From: Dehalococcoidia bacterium | GTDB lineage: Bacteria > Chloroflexota > Dehalococcoidia > GIF9 > AB-539-J10 | Direction: 5' to 3' | Length of the DNA stretch: 15,208 bases | Assembly: GCA_030605665.1 (NCBI GenBank) | Contig: JAUWHW010000037.1 | Coordinates: 1-15,208 of the forward strand | Shown: positions 14,387-15,208 of the stretch, in pieces | Position numbering within the stretch: the stretch's first letter is position 1 | Layout: every line of letters begins with the position of its first letter | Notes under the pieces: model-generated | Told to the model about the DNA's origin: nothing | The model's database searches: none | Seen by the model: the letters and a program-made list of their open reading frames with translations, nothing else | Translations under genes and position numbers: made by a program

Positions 14387-14515
14387 GTCATTGCGAGGCA
14401 CAAAGTGCCGAAGCAATCTCAAAATATGGATTGTTTCGCGGGGTTTGTCTTGGGCGCTATGAGATTCTTCGGTCGCTTCTCTCCCTCAGAATGACAGGGG
14501 CGAAGGGCTGCAATG
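14387..14515. repeat. Dispersed palindromic repeat inside the fab operon
   Basis: GTCATTGCGAGGCACAAAG, then TGCCGAAGCAATCTC (14387-14420), is the same unit as at 3593 and 5407 in the opposite orientation. A second unit follows: GAGATTCTTCGGTCGC...CTCAGAATGACA (14460-14497), then CAATGACG. It fills most of the 184-base gap between fabF and fabG. Confidence 0.75.
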
Positions 14516-14561
14516 ACGCAAAACGGTATCTCAAAATGTTACGAGGATTTTAGGAGGTGAA

Positions 14562-15208
14562 ATGGAATTAGAAGGTAAAGTATCCCTGGTAACCGGTGCC
14601 TCTCGTGGCATAGGTAGAACTATCGCTTTAAAACTATCCAGCCTTGGTTCTAAAGTAGCAGTCAATTACGTGGCCATTGCGGCTGATAATAAGACTGACG
14701 CCGATGCTGTGGTGGAAACTATAATCCGCCAGGGTGGCGAAGCTATGCCAGTTGAAGCTGATGTTCGGGATGGCGACGCGGTGAAAGCTATGGTAGATGT
14801 GATAACTACCAAGTGGGGCAAGATAGACATTCTGGTAAATAATGCTGGCATTACCAGAGATACTCTCCTGCTGAGAATGTCTGAAGAAGCCTGGGATGAT
14901 GTAATCAATACAAATTTACGTGGAGCCTATTTATGCACCAAGTTTGCACTGCGCTCTATGATAAGGCAAAGATGGGGACGCATTGTTAATATCGCCTCCA
15001 TTGCTGGACTGATAGGCAACGTGGGGCAAACTAATTACGCTGCCTCTAAGGGTGGGTTGATTGCCTTTACCAAGAGCGTAGCTCGTGAGGTAGGCTCTCG
15101 GAATATAACTGCAAACGCCATAGCACCAGGTTTCATTAAAACCCAGATGACTGAAAACCTGCCCGAGGAGATAAAGAAATCTATTCTATCAATGTCATCG
15201 CTGCGTCG
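14562..15208 (+). CDS. fabG: 3-oxoacyl-ACP reductase FabG (3' end outside window)
   Basis: The first 215 residues are visible and the frame is open to the window edge. FabG reduces 3-oxoacyl-ACP with NADPH. It has TGASRGIGRT at 11-20, NNAGITRDTLLLRMSEEAWD at 93-112, S146 in NIASIAGL, and Y159-x3-K163 in NYAASKGGL, then NAIAPGFIKTQM. These are FabG features, unlike the FabL-type gene at 12372. An insertion-like stretch after the second strand (YVAIAADNKTDADAV) is longer than in many FabG proteins. AGGAGG lies five bases before the ATG. The preceding gap holds repeats but no terminator of clear form, so it is probably co-transcribed with fabF. Confidence 0.95.
   Translation, partial: MELEGKVSLVTGASRGIGRTIALKLSSLGSKVAVNYVAIAADNKTDADAVVETIIRQGGEAMPVEADVRDGDAVKAMVDVITTKWGKIDILVNNAGITRDTLLLRMSEEAWDDVINTNLRGAYLCTKFALRSMIRQRWGRIVNIASIAGLIGNVGQTNYAASKGGLIAFTKSVAREVGSRNITANAIAPGFIKTQMTENLPEEIKKSILSMSSLR

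Overview
The window looks like a chromosomal segment of a bacterium, most likely a Dehalococcoidia-type Chloroflexota or a similar anaerobe known from metagenomes. This placement is an inference. It rests on a type IV pilus cluster, a fatty-acid operon that pairs a two-gene MaoC/HadAB-like dehydratase with a FabL-type enoyl reductase, many dispersed palindromic repeats and several toxin-antitoxin (TA) loci. No rRNA or tRNA is present to fix the taxonomy.

Layout. (1) 1-2899, plus strand: pilus machinery, made of the tail of a PilO-like gene, a 477-residue protein that fuses PilM and PilN, and the retraction ATPase PilT. (2) 2930-5600: a repeat-rich TA zone. It holds an intact mazEF pair, a VapB-like antitoxin followed by a visibly broken vapC, and a hicB antitoxin whose hicA partner seems to be split by repeats. 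Three copies of a roughly 140-bp repeat, a 50-bp three-way-junction palindrome, a roughly 120-bp AT-rich palindrome and several short hairpin families fill the gaps. (3) 5628-6217, minus strand: a lone type IV prepilin with its own promoter. (4) 6264-9687, minus strand: a tightly overlapping four-gene operon running rhomboid protease, alpha/beta hydrolase, a zinc-ribbon protein with two tandem Mrr-like domains, and a HEPN-nucleotidyltransferase fusion. Its promoter places transcription start at the first ATG (leaderless). (5) 9651-10257: a repeat-bearing regulatory gap. (6) 10258-15208, plus strand: a fatty-acid synthesis (FAS II) operon, hadA-like, hadB-like, plsX, acpP, fabL, fabF and fabG, the last cut by the window edge.

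How the genes work together. The pil genes and the pilin would build and retract a type IV pilus. The FAS II genes cover condensation (FabF), ketoreduction (FabG), dehydration (HadAB-like), enoyl reduction (FabL), the carrier (AcpP) and transfer to phosphate for phospholipid synthesis (PlsX). The operon in region 4 is the least explained part. It joins intramembrane proteolysis, a hydrolase, a DNA-binding or degenerate-nuclease protein and a HEPN/MNT protein in one transcript, and it is the best candidate here for an undescribed system.
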